DNA of 64,000 nucleotides, from positions 1,240,001-1,304,000 of the forward strand of contig OY755047.1 of assembly GCA_963576565.1 (NCBI GenBank), written 5' to 3'. Of this stretch, positions 34,906-44,800 are shown in pieces. The notes under the pieces are model-generated. The model saw only the letters and a list, made by a program, of their open reading frames with translations. It had not been told where the DNA came from and did not search any database. Within the stretch, counting starts at the first letter, position 1. Every line of letters starts with the position of its first letter. The stretch comes from Aspidapion aeneum (lineage: Eukaryota; Arthropoda; Insecta; Coleoptera; Brentidae). Made by a program: the position numbers and the translations under genes.

Positions 34906-34983
34906 GGGACTAAAGTGATACTTTTTATCCCGAGGCAAAATGTTGTTGACAATTCGCTGAGGGATAAAAAGACACTTTAGTCA
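34906..34983. repeat. Left palindromic cluster of the recombinase element
   Basis: GGGACTAAAGTGATACTTTT at 34906 continues to TATCCC at 34931; GGGATAAAAAGACACTTTAG at 34961 continues to TCA. The second half is roughly the complement of the first, so the region can form a stem of about 23 bases per arm. Confidence 0.85.
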
Positions 34984-35080
34984 AGTGGTATATATACTAT
35001 TTTTTACAATTCTGGGCATAGTTTCATTCAAATTTTTAATTAAATTTTTCGAAAAGAAAGTCATCTCCACTGCACTATTG

Positions 35081-35122
35081 ATTGGCCTATAAAATGTGAC
35101 AACCAATAAAGTACCATTCATT
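35081..35122 (+). promoter_or_regulatory. Probable core promoter of the recombinase gene
   Basis: TATAAAAT at 35088-35095, preceded at once by ATTGG (reverse CCAAT), and TCATTC at 35118-35123, about 30 bases downstream, where an insect-type initiator is expected. No ATG lies between this point and the proposed start at 35276. Confidence 0.5.
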
Positions 35123-35275
35123 CTCTGACGTTAAGTCAGTTGATATTTCTTAGATAGCCTTGGATAATACTTGGTTGTCAGGGTGTTGTCAAGGTACCAT
35201 AAAATAACTGTTAAAATACAAACAACGCCGTGGAGATTTCTGCGATTTGCTAGTGCGTTCCCAAAAGTAAAAAAA

Positions 35276-36589
35276 ATGGATATTGATATTGATACAGCTG
35301 CCGCAGAGGCAGTGAAGGCACTGCTGCCCGCTAAATCGGAGAAAATATATGAAAAACAATACAAACATTTCCTGGATTGGTGTCAAGCTAACGATGTTGC
35401 TGATGTTACACAGGAGAAGGTACTTCTTGCATATTTCTTCCATCATGCGAAAAATATGAAGGCTTCAACGGTTTGGTCACATTATTCAATGATTAAATCA
35501 AAGTTGATCGTTGAAAAAAGTTTGGACATTGGAAAATATTCAAAATTGAAGGCATTTTTGAAAAGAAATGGGGATGGCTACCGCCCAAAGAAGCCTCGAA
35601 TACTGGACATGGATCATATCCAGCAGTTCCTCCAGGAAGCACCAAATCAAGAATATTTGATGATCAAGGTAAAGTGAACTGTTTTTACATTATTTTGAAC
35701 CATGTTAACGTCACTGATTCGAAATATCATTTGTTGCTATCAGGTTACGTAGTTTGTACAAAAAATTGTATTGCTACTTAGTAACTGAAAAATCTCTTTT
35801 TTCCAGGCGGCGTTGATAATGGGAGTTGCCGGTGCATGCAGGGGTGTTGAACTGTGCCAGCTACAGAATGAAGATGTTCAAGTCCAAGATTTTCATCTTG
35901 TTGTCACAGTTCGCAACACGAAAAATCAAACTGATCGATGCTTCATAGTGAAGAACTCCAAAGAAAGCAACGCTACAGACGTAGTGAAAATCTGTAAATC
36001 CTACATGGCTCTGAGACCAACAAATTTGACAATATCGAGATATTTCATTGGCTATAAAGACGGCAAATGTTTATCACAACCTGTTGGAAAGAATACTTTT
36101 GGGCTTTTCCCGCGAAAAATAGCTGCCTTCCTGAACCTGCCAGAGGCCCTTTCATACACAGGACACTGCTTCAGGCGTACCTCTGCTTCCCTTTTAGCAG
36201 ATTCTGGAGCGAATATTGACCAGCTCAAAAGACACGGTGGTTGGAAAAGTGCTACCGTTGCTGAAGGGTATGTTGAGCAATCAATCGAAAACAAAAAAAA
36301 TGTGGCGGATAAAATATTCAGTCAAAACTTGAGGACAGATGTCAAGAGTCATAAAAGCCAAGGCCAATCACGTACCGTAACAGTATGCAATTTTCCAGAA
36401 CCCACAATCAACGAAGACAGCAGCACTGATCACACCGAACCAGCAATTTTCGGATCTCCACTGCAAAACATCAACCTCAACCAACAGCGAAGCGAAATCG
36501 ATTCAGATCCAGGATCATTGATTCATTTAGTTGGCTGTAGCGGCGCTATTTTGAATATCAATATAACAAACAATAATAATGTCAAATAA
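35276..36589 (+). CDS. Tyrosine recombinase, two exons, apparently intact
   Basis: Exon 1 is 35276-35668 (131 codons). A 138-base intron (35669-35806, GTAAAG...TTTTTTCCAG, phase 0) follows, then exon 2, 35807-36589, with stop TAA, for 391 residues. The start is the first ATG after the TATA box and has a strong context (AAAAAAATGG). The N-terminal ~100 residues look like the helical core-binding domain of phage-integrase-type enzymes (KIYEKQYKHFLDWCQANDV). The catalytic domain begins with GVAGACRGVELCQL, whose Arg fits the first catalytic position. GHCFRRTSASLLADSGAN supplies the HxxR pair, QLKRHGGWKSATVAEGY the second His/Trp and the nucleophilic Tyr. The C-terminal ~90 residues are polar and probably disordered. 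The enzyme would cut and rejoin DNA through a tyrosine linkage, presumably at the flanking palindromes. I infer a Crypton-like transposon gene; a domesticated host copy is the alternative. No frameshift or in-frame stop is seen. Confidence 0.85.
35669..35806 (+). other. Spliceosomal intron of the recombinase gene
   Basis: A GTAAAG donor and a pyrimidine-rich TTTTTTCCAG acceptor with in-frame stop codons inside. Removal joins EYLMIK to AALIMGVAG in phase 0, restoring a continuous integrase fold. Confidence 0.85.
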
Positions 36590-36703
36590 CGTAGGAATGT
36601 ATAGATTAGGCTAGGTAGTTTATTTTGATAGTGTATAGGCCTATTTTTAGATGCTCCCAAATACAAAAATACAAAATTTGAAAAAACCATGAATTCGGGT
36701 CCA

Positions 36704-36809
36704 GGGACTAAAATATTTTAGTCCCCGGGAGTAAAATATTTTAGTCCCCGGGATAAAAAGTACTATTTTAGTCCCTAAAATGAGGGACTAAAATGCGTTT
36801 TTAGTCCCT
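36704..36809. repeat. Right palindromic cluster: four tandem sites
   Basis: The first site (36704-36725) is a perfect 22-base palindrome with half-site GGGACTAAAAT. The second (36727-36748) differs by one base. The third (36750-36775) and fourth (36784-36809) have the same GGGAYWAAAA arms with a longer centre. They are candidate recombinase binding or crossover sites. Confidence 0.85.
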
Positions 36810-36829
36810 GAATTGCAAAAAAATCATTA

Positions 36830-36904
36830 TCTACTAGATCTCTAAGAATACTATCCTATCTACTTTGAGTACGGGTTACTGAAATTCCTCTGTATAGTCA
36901 GTTG
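36830..36904 (-). pseudogene. LINE-B short fragment
   Basis: On the minus strand this corresponds to the YRGISVTRTLS and ILRDLI region of LINE-B (compare 24500-24560). It adjoins the right end of the recombinase element, which may have inserted in or beside LINE-B. Confidence 0.7.
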
Positions 36905-37315
36905 AACAAAGATAAAAGCCGACCATCGGCATATCCTTTACAGAAAGTGAAATGTGCGGCGGTAGATATACTCAAGAAAATTATTTCATTTAATTATGGC
37001 GTAAACTAAAGAAATAAAAATAGATAATAAAACTTTCTATTCCTACACCTACAGGAACGACACTGATTTATTTTCTAACTCTGCATAATGCCGACTAAAG
37101 GGGTCCCAAAAAGCACACTTGAAAGCAATTAAAAGCGCATCTCAAAAAAATCTGCCAATTAGGTGCTGTCTATCCACCTGGGCTCGGTCGTTCGGAAAAC
37201 AAATACTTTGTGGTCGGGCCGCAAAGAGCCGCGCCTTTTCTCTGTCGGTCGGGTTGAAATTATACCAGGAAGATTTTATATGAATTTGGATACTTTTGGA
37301 AGGGCAGAAAAACTA
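36905..37315. other. Intergenic DNA inside or beside LINE-B
   Basis: No gene. The GC-rich part at 37165-37260 (GGCTCGGTCGTTCGGAAAAC and following) is unrecognised. LINE-B sequence lies on both sides, so this may be an insertion. Confidence 0.4.
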
Positions 37316-37735
37316 TACCTAATTGTTGCAATCCAGCTTGTTTCCTTTTTTAGGTATTGAGGATATTAATGCTATTTTCCAAGCATCAGGAACTGGATGT
37401 CCGTTTATGCATTGATTGATAATATATGTGAGATTTTCTAGTAGTTTCTCTGATCTATATTTGACCATTTCAGCGTATATTCCCCCAAGTCCGCTAGCAT
37501 TTCCGGATTTAAGCTTTTTAATACTATTCTTTATCATTTCTTTTTCGATAATTACTTCCTCTCCATGCACTTCTGTGTCTCTCCTCGGAGAGGCTGACAG
37601 ATATTCGGGTCTTGTTTCCTGCAGCAGTCCCTTGTAGTGTTCTGTCCATTGTTCTGATTTGATGATCTGGATCTTTACTTTTTCTTTTGTTGGGTTTTTT
37701 ACCGTAGAAATGGATTTTCATAACCTCATACGTGT
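37316..37735 (-). pseudogene. LINE-B N-terminal reverse transcriptase region
   Basis: The minus-strand frame 37319-37570 gives IKKLKSGNASGLGGIYAEMV and GHPVPDAWKIALISSIPKKG, the segment before the fingers motif. Upstream frames to 37781 carry the linker between endonuclease and reverse transcriptase, with a frameshift. It represents a more 5' part of LINE-B than any other copy in the window. Confidence 0.8.
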
Positions 37736-37737
37736 GT

Positions 37738-37812
37738 TTCATTTGCCGAACACCCTGTATATAGCGAAGCAACATCATCAATCAAAATCCACGAAGGAAC
37801 CAAGCCTATCCT
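37738..37812 (+). pseudogene. LINE-C fragment with attached MITE end
   Basis: CATTTGCCGAACACCCTGTA followed by TAGCGAAGCAACATCATCAA reproduces the junction at 33317-33366. Only about 60 bases of LINE-C coding sequence are left. Confidence 0.7.
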
Positions 37813-37815
37813 ATA

Positions 37816-38454
37816 TCCAGCACTACAATTTGACTTAAAATGTACTAAATTGCAAACTATAATTCACGTCAAAAAGTTGATTTATTTTGTAAATACAGTA
37901 GCTAGACATGGTTAAAGGTAAGAAATCTGTAATTTCAAAAAAATTGTGTACATAATGCACATATTAAAGATTATAAATTATTTAAAAAAAACTTTTTAGC
38001 ACTAGTAAATTACAATTATTTTTTAAATAGATAAAAGTGACTAGATATTTTGCCTTGAGAACAATTTACAGTTAGCCAAATTATGACATTTTACATAAAA
38101 CTTCAATTAATCTTATTTTTCGGATGACCCCAAAAATAATAATGCATACAATTTTTCGGGAATCTAAAAATAGTGTCATGATAAAAATAACAAATTTTAT
38201 ATTTATGAACATACAAAACAATTTCATAAATAAACGCATTTTGTCACAAAAGCACATAAAGGCACTCTAAACCTGAACGGAGGACTGAACGTGAAAATAG
38301 GCGGATCACATCTGATAGATAGATATATGATTGGTTGATTGAAGACCGTGAAACCTGTTTTAAAACAGTTGAAGGCGTTATATACACGATAAGATGATTG
38401 AACACATAAAAAGGCAGACCAAAGTAATACGATAATTTGCCATTAGTTAATTAA
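37816..38454. other. Intergenic DNA with one isolated 17-mer box
   Basis: No gene; the isolated box at 38274-38290 is described separately. Confidence 0.5.
38274..38290 (+). promoter_or_regulatory. Isolated 17-mer box
   Basis: TGAACGGAGGACTGAAC followed by 8 bases and AGGCGGATC, then ATTGGTTGATTGAAG at 38331. Preceded by GGCACTCTAAACC, a stretch also seen beside the boxes of array E. Function unknown. Confidence 0.5.
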
Positions 38455-38545
38455 ATTAATTTGGAGAGAAGGAATAGACAGTGAAATAAGAATAAGAGGC
38501 CTAGATGATGAATTATGCGAAAACAGAAACGAGTGGTGGTGGTGC
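38455..38545 (+). pseudogene. LINE-A C-terminal fragment
   Basis: WREGIDSEIRIRGLDDELC is encoded, matching the LINE-A C-terminus at 60395-60450. It is a short piece directly before LINE-B sequence in the opposite direction. Confidence 0.75.
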
Positions 38546-38554
38546 TTCTCACCA

Positions 38555-39405
38555 TTTTTTCATATATGCTAAATTTTACATTCTTTTTTATCTCTCTGCT
38601 CCATAAAATACTGTTAAGACACCCAATAACCTTTTTTGCTTTTACTATTCTTTTTTCCAGTTTTTTACAGTATGTTCCTGTCTTATCAAATGTGACACCT
38701 AAGTATACATACTCATTGCATGGAGATATTGTTTGTCGATTGTCTAGTTCTAACTCACTGGATTATTTTAAAAAGAGTTGGAGAGTTACAACATCCCTGT
38801 CTTAAGCCTTTCGTTACCAGGAATTCTTTTGAAAGTCGATTTCCAATTTTAATTTTAGATTTTGACCCTTTGTATAGTTCTTTTATCGCTTTTATGTATG
38901 TATGATTGATACTAGTTTGCTCTAACACTGTCCATAATTTTTCTACTAGAACGGTATCATATGCTTTTTGCAGGTCCACAAAGGCAACATGAGTCTCTAT
39001 ATTTCTCGCGCTCCTTTTCTCAATTACTTGTTTAAGACAAAAAACATTATCACTACAAGATCTGCCTGCACGAAACACACTTTGCTCTTCTTCTTGTTCA
39101 TGAAAATCATTCTCTATATTAGATCTCTAAGAATCCTACTGTACAATCTACTTAGAGTACTGGTTACTGGAATTCCTCTGTAATTGTTGCAATCCTGCTT
39201 GTTTCCTTTTTTATATATTGAGGATATGAATGCAATTTTCCAATCATCAGGTACTGAATGTCCGTTTATGCATTGATTAATAATATATGTGAGATTTTCC
39301 AGTAGTTTCTCTGATCCATATTTGAGCCTTTCAGCATATATTCGCCAGGTCCAATAGCTTTTCCGGATTTAAGCTTTTTCTTTTTAATACTATTCTTTCA
39401 CAAGT
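38555..39405 (-). pseudogene. LINE-B remnant, fingers/palm region
   Basis: The minus-strand frame 38755-39078 gives FRAGRSCSDNVFCLKQVIEK, FVDLQKAYDTVLVEKLW and TKGLRQGCCNSPTLFKI. Between 38700 and 38760 the motif-C part is deleted compared with 40780-41060, joining palm to thumb. 39180-39405 covers the preceding PDDWKIAFISSI region with frameshifts. Confidence 0.85.
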
Positions 39406-39990
39406 AAATAAAACTAATTCTCCAGGATTGTGTTAGATTCTTTACAAATCCATTGGATTTACATAATTCTGGCTAAAAATTTATTTAAAAGCAAAGCTTA
39501 CAAAATTTATCAACCACATAAATCTGCTTTGATGAGAAAATATTGCTGTTTGGGAGGCCCCTTCATTTACTCCAATTTACTCGGAGCGGTAACGAGAAAA
39601 GATTTATTCGAACTTAAGAAAACCGAAAAGATATAAGTGCCAGAAAATTTCTTTTAGACGTCAGAAAAGTTATTCCTTCATGAAGATAATTTTTCATTAC
39701 GAAAACTTTTGCGGAACAGGAAAGTTTCTGTATTAAAAAGTTCGTGATTCAAACAAAAATATGGGCATAGCACGTAGACACCTAGATTTATAATCCTAAT
39801 CCTCCCACCATATTTGGTTTTTGACATCAGACATAAAAAACAAAAAATAATTTTTTTAAATGTGAAAAAAATTACGAAGAAACAAAAGTTGTTATGAACA
39901 TGAACAAGTAATAAAAACTACAAGGTATGGTCAAAATCTGATAAACCGATAAACAAATTTAAAAATAATTGGTTAAATAGTAAATATTGC
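39406..39990. other. Intergenic DNA
   Basis: No gene or repeat recognised. Confidence 0.5.
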
Positions 39991-39994
39991 ACAC

Positions 39995-40200
39995 TAAAAA
40001 ACAAAAAAAATCATCTGAAGAAATTTTTATTTAAATTATAACTGACTTTTGGGTGTAAACGAGGTCATTAGCTGACTGCTGCCCAATCACAAGTTTGCTT
40101 TACGCCTTGGTCCGCCCTTTTGTGCGTTCAGTTCTCCGTTCGGGCCTAGAACTCCTTTAACTGTTTCAAATACCAAATTACAGGCTATCATTTTGATGAA
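39995..40200 (-). repeat. Isolated array-D unit
   Basis: The reverse complement contains ATTTGAAACAGTTAAAGGAG, the 17-mer (40126-40142), GGGCGGACCAAGGCGTAAAG, GTGATTGG and GTTTACACCCAAAAGTCAG, in the same order as array D at 41900-46990. Confidence 0.85.
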
Positions 40201-40244
40201 TGATATGTTAACTTATTTTGTTTTTTTTGTCTAAGATAATCTAA

Positions 40245-41214
40245 ATAAAAAACTATTTTCACTACTGCTATGTCGCTTTAGAATGGTTTTATACGTTGTC
40301 AGATTTTTTTGACTTATTGATCTTTGGATTGACTGTTGCCATTCCACTTTAGGACGTCCTCTTTTTGTGCGCTCTATTGGTTGCCATTCTAGGACCTGCT
40401 TTGTTAATCTTTCGTCGTTCCATAGTCGTACCATATCAGTTGTCTTTTGGTGATGTCATCCGTTATGTTTCCTTGATTCTCATTCTTTGTTTTATGGTCT
40501 TATTTCTTATATGATCTGTTCTTTTATTTCGACACTATCCATTTCCATTTTCTTGTTTTGGATTTTTCTGTTGCCGTACAAGTCTCTATTCCAACACCGT
40601 TGTTAAATTTTACATCCTTTTTTATCTCTCTGCTCCATAAAATAATGCTAAGATATCCAATAACCATTTTTGCTTTTACTAATCTTTTTTCCGGTTCTTT
40701 ACAGTCTGTTGCTGTCTTATCAAATGTGACACAAGTATACATACACATTGCATGGAGATATTGTTTGTCCATTGTCTAGTTTTACTCACTTGATTTGTTT
40801 CCAATACATAAGTACTGTGTCTTGTCCACGTTCACTGTTAACCCCTACCTTTGGTATCCTTCTGTTAACTTCCTCATTGTCCTCGATGTCATCTTGATCA
40901 TTAGCTACAATTACTTGGTCGTCAGCAAACTGTAGTGTGTACATGGTAAATCGGTCATTAAGTTGTAGTCCTATACCATGTACTTTATGTTTCCAGTTTT
41001 TTAGAGCTACTGCAATATATATTTTAAAAAGAGTTGGAGATATACAACATTCCTGTCTTAAGCCTTTCGTTAACAGGAATTCTTTTAAAAGTCGATTTGC
41101 AATTTTAATTTTAGATTTTGACCCTTTTTATAGTTCTTTTATCGCTTTTTGTATTTATGATTGATATTAATTTGCTCTAACACTGTCCATAACTTTTCTA
41201 CTGGAAGGCATTAT
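40245..41214 (-). pseudogene. LINE-B remnant, palm to C-terminus
   Basis: On the minus strand, the palm keeps LQFADDQVIVANDQDDIEDN with both catalytic aspartates (near 40920), then thumb and C-terminus (RLTKQVLEWQPIERTKRGRP). Several frameshifts interrupt it. Sequence at 41755-41880 continues the same element after an insertion. Confidence 0.85.
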
Positions 41215-41754
41215 ACAGGGTGACCCGATCTTAACAAGCCAAACTTCACCAGCGTAACGTTGAAAAATATGAAAAAAAAGTCTATACAACATAGGTCAAA
41301 AAATGCTTCGTTAGGAAAATACAGTGTGTTAAAGTTTTCTTTAAAAAAACGAAAAAAATCATTATCTAGAAAACTACTTGGGACAATAAAGCTAAATTTG
41401 GTACAGAATAAAGGTTAATTTAGCTGTATACTTTGCTTTATTAAGCAACAATTTTGGTTTGCCAGGGGCGTGCGCACGGGCGGTGACTGTCAGATTTTTG
41501 AAGAAAAATTGATACGCCAATGGATTTTTTTTTGCTTTAAAATTATTTCTGAAATCACATTCTAATTTTAGTTAAAAAATGTCTCTTTGCTTTTTTTTCT
41601 ACGATGCGTCGTTTTTACCTAAAAAATAAAAATTGTTTTATCTCTACATAAAGATTTTACCAATAAAACTAAAAAAACAGCCTTTTGTTAATAAAAAGTG
41701 AAAGATAGTCAATAAATTTTAAAAAAGGTGATAAGTAGTTAAATTACTATTACT
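41215..41754. mobile_element. Insertion in LINE-B with one mariner-type end
   Basis: LINE-B breaks off at GGCATTATA, where CAGGGTGACCCGATCTTAAC begins, and resumes near 41755. The left end looks like a TA-inserting MITE. No matching right terminus is seen, so the right part was lost or altered. Confidence 0.55.
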
Positions 41755-41880
41755 TGCTTTTGTAGGTCCATAAAGGTAACATGAGTCTCTATATTTCTGG
41801 CACTCCTTTTCTCAATTACTTGTTTAAGACAAAACACATTATCACTACAAGATCTGCTTACACGAACCCCCTTTGCATTT
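41755..41880 (-). pseudogene. LINE-B continuation
   Basis: The minus strand encodes RSCSDNVFCLKQVIEKRSA and VTFMDLQK, the part of LINE-B that precedes the 40245-41214 segment. Confidence 0.8.
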
Positions 41881-41899
41881 TTAACCACTCAAAAAAAGA

Positions 41900-44800
41900 G
41901 CACAGTAACGTCAAATCCACAGATTGCTATCTTTATTAATAACCGAGTTTCCCATTTAATCCCATCGAAAATGGAACAGGTTGATAAAAAATAATGATAA
42001 AAACCTCTTTGTTATTATATTGACCAGAAACCGTCGTGGCCAGAAAAAATATAATATGAGCCAAATTAAATTGATTGTAACGAATTATCACGAAAATTGG
42101 GCCGAGGTCGTTGCGAACAGCAATTTAACAATAAAACACGAAAAATTTATAAAACTGCATCTCTAAATCTTTGCTAATGGATGAATAACGAGGATATTGG
42201 AAAATAATTGTGCTGCGTAAATGGATCGATTTATTATGGAAAGAATAAAACTTGCCTGGAGCGAAATAAATAAAAAACACGATTTTGTTTTAGTATGTTA
42301 TTTTTATTTTTCTATAGTCAGTTAATGCCAACTAATTTATTTTAACATTAAAACAATCAATCAATTTATGTAGGATTTATTTTAGACAAGGAAAAATAAA
42401 ATAAATCAATATGTCATTCATCCAAATGATCTAAATCAGCCTGTGATTGGTTATTTGAAATACTTAAAGGCATTTTAGAACCGAACGGAGAACTGAACGC
42501 GCAAAAGGGCGGGTCAATGCGTAAGGCTAACGCGTGATTGGTCAGCAGTCAGCTGACCCTGTTTACACCAAAAAGTCAGTTATAATTAAAAATAAAAGGA
42601 TCCATGACGGATCTCATACCTTCCTAGCCCATTGGCACACTCCAAGTGAACTCCACGCTATATCAGCCTTGAAAACAGTTTTTTGTAAATATCTACGTAC
42701 CGAGAGCTCGGTACATATTATTTATCTAAATATTTTAAACGATAACCTGTAATTGGTTATTTGAAACAGTTTAAGGTGTTCTAGACACGAACGGAGAACT
42801 GAACGCACAAAAGGGCGGAACAAGGCGTAAAGCAAACTTTGTGATTGGTCAGCAATCCGCTTATAACCTTGTTTACACCCAAAAGTCAGCTTTAATTTAA
42901 AAAAAAGTTCTTCAGGCGATTCTTTTTGTTTTTTAGTATGCCATATTTACTATTTACAAATTAGTTTTAGATGTATCTACACCTTAAATATTGTAACAAA
43001 TTATCAGGAAAATTGGACCGAGGTCAGTGCGAACAGCAATTGAACAATAAAACTCGAAAAATTTATTCAACTGCATCTCTAAATCTTTGCCAATGGATGA
43101 ATAACGAGGATATTGGAAAATAATTGTGCTGCGTAAATGGATCGATTTATTATGGAAAGAATAACACTTGCCTGGAGCGAAGTAAATAAAAAAACACGAT
43201 TTTGTTTTAGTATGGTATTTTTATTCTTCTATAGTCAGTTAATGCCAACTAATTTATTTTAAAATTAAAACAATCAATCAATTTATGTAGGATTTTTTTA
43301 GACAAGGAAAAATTAAATAAATCGACATGTCATTTATCCAAATGATCTAAATCAGCCTGTGATTGGTTATTTGAAATACTTAAAGGCATTTTAGAACCGA
43401 ACGGAGAACTGAACGCGCAAAAGGGCGGATCAAGGTGTAAGGCTAACGCGTGATTGGTCAGCAGTCAGCTGATGACCATGTTTACACCAAAAAGTCAGTT
43501 ATAATTAAAAATAAAAGAATCTAAGACGGATCTAATACCTTCCAAGTGAACTCTATATCAGCCCTGAAAACAGTTTTTTGTAAATGGCCCCAAACCGAGA
43601 GCTCCTACGAAGTTGGTTTGGTTATAATACATAGTATCAGCTCGTTATACAAACACCATTTTTCATGTAAATCTCATGAAAATTGGTACAGTGGTTCCGG
43701 AGCTATTGTGGACCGGACAGACACACACACATGGACAGAACAACAGCGTCTCTAGCCATTGGTGCGCGGGTTAGGAAGGAAAAAATAATTGCTTGTCAAT
43801 TTTACACAAAGAAATATTTAAATATTTTAAAAGATAACTTGGTTATTTGAAACAGTTTAAGGCGTTCTAGACCCGAACGGAGAACTGAACACACAAAAGG
43901 GCGGAACAAGGCGTAAAGCAAACTTTGTGATTGGTCAGCAATCCGCTTATAACCTTGTTTACACCCAAAAGTCAGCTTTAATTAAAAAAAAAGTTCTTCA
44001 GACGATTTTTTTTGTTTTTTAGTATGCCATATTTAGTTTTAGATGTATCTACACCTTAAATATTGTAACAAATTATCACGAAAATTGGACCGAGGTCAGT
44101 GCGAACAGCAATTGAACAATAAAACTCGAAAAATTTATAAAACTGCATCTCTAAATCTTTGCCAATGGATGAATAACGAGGATAATGGAAAATAATTGTG
44201 CTGCGTAAATGGATCGATTTATTATGGAAAGAGTAACACTTGCCTGGAGCGAAATAAATAAAAAAACACAATTTTGTTTTAGTATGTTATTTTTATTGTT
44301 CCAGTCAGTTAATGCCAACTAATTTATTTTAAAATTAAAAAAAATCAATCAATTTATCTAGATTTTTTTTAGACAAGGAAAAATAAAATAAATCAACATG
44401 TCATTCATTCAAATGATCTAAATCGGCCTGTGATTGGTTATTTGAAATAGTGAAAGGCATTTTAGAACCGAACGGAGAACTGAGCGTGCAAAAGGGCGGG
44501 TCAATGCGTAAGCCTAACGCGTGATTGGTCAGCAGTCAGCTGGTGACCCTAATTACACCAAAAATTCAGTTATAATTAAAAATAAAAGGATCCATGACGG
44601 ATCTAATACCTTCCAAGTGAACTCTATATCAGCCTTGAAAACAGTTTTTTGTAAATGGCCCCAAACCGAGAGCTCCTACGAAGTTGGTTTGGTTATAATA
44701 CATAGTATCAGCTCGTTATACAAACACAATTTTTCATGTAAATCTCATGAAAATTGGTACAGTGGTTCCGAAGCTATTGTGGACCGGACAGACACACACA

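Larger units (their letters stand above)
34906..36809 (+). mobile_element. Candidate Crypton-like element with palindromic ends
   Basis: About 1.9 kb containing one tyrosine recombinase gene. The left end has two related sites (34906-34931, 34961-34983) that also pair with each other. The right end has four tandem quasi-palindromes (36704-36725, 36727-36748, 36750-36775, 36784-36809). Site 34906-34931 is the near-exact reverse complement of 36750-36775. Known Cryptons carry a single tyrosine recombinase gene, often with introns, and lack typical inverted repeats, so these palindromic ends are notable. No target duplication could be fixed. The right side is followed within about 20 bases by a LINE-B fragment. 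Confidence 0.7.
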
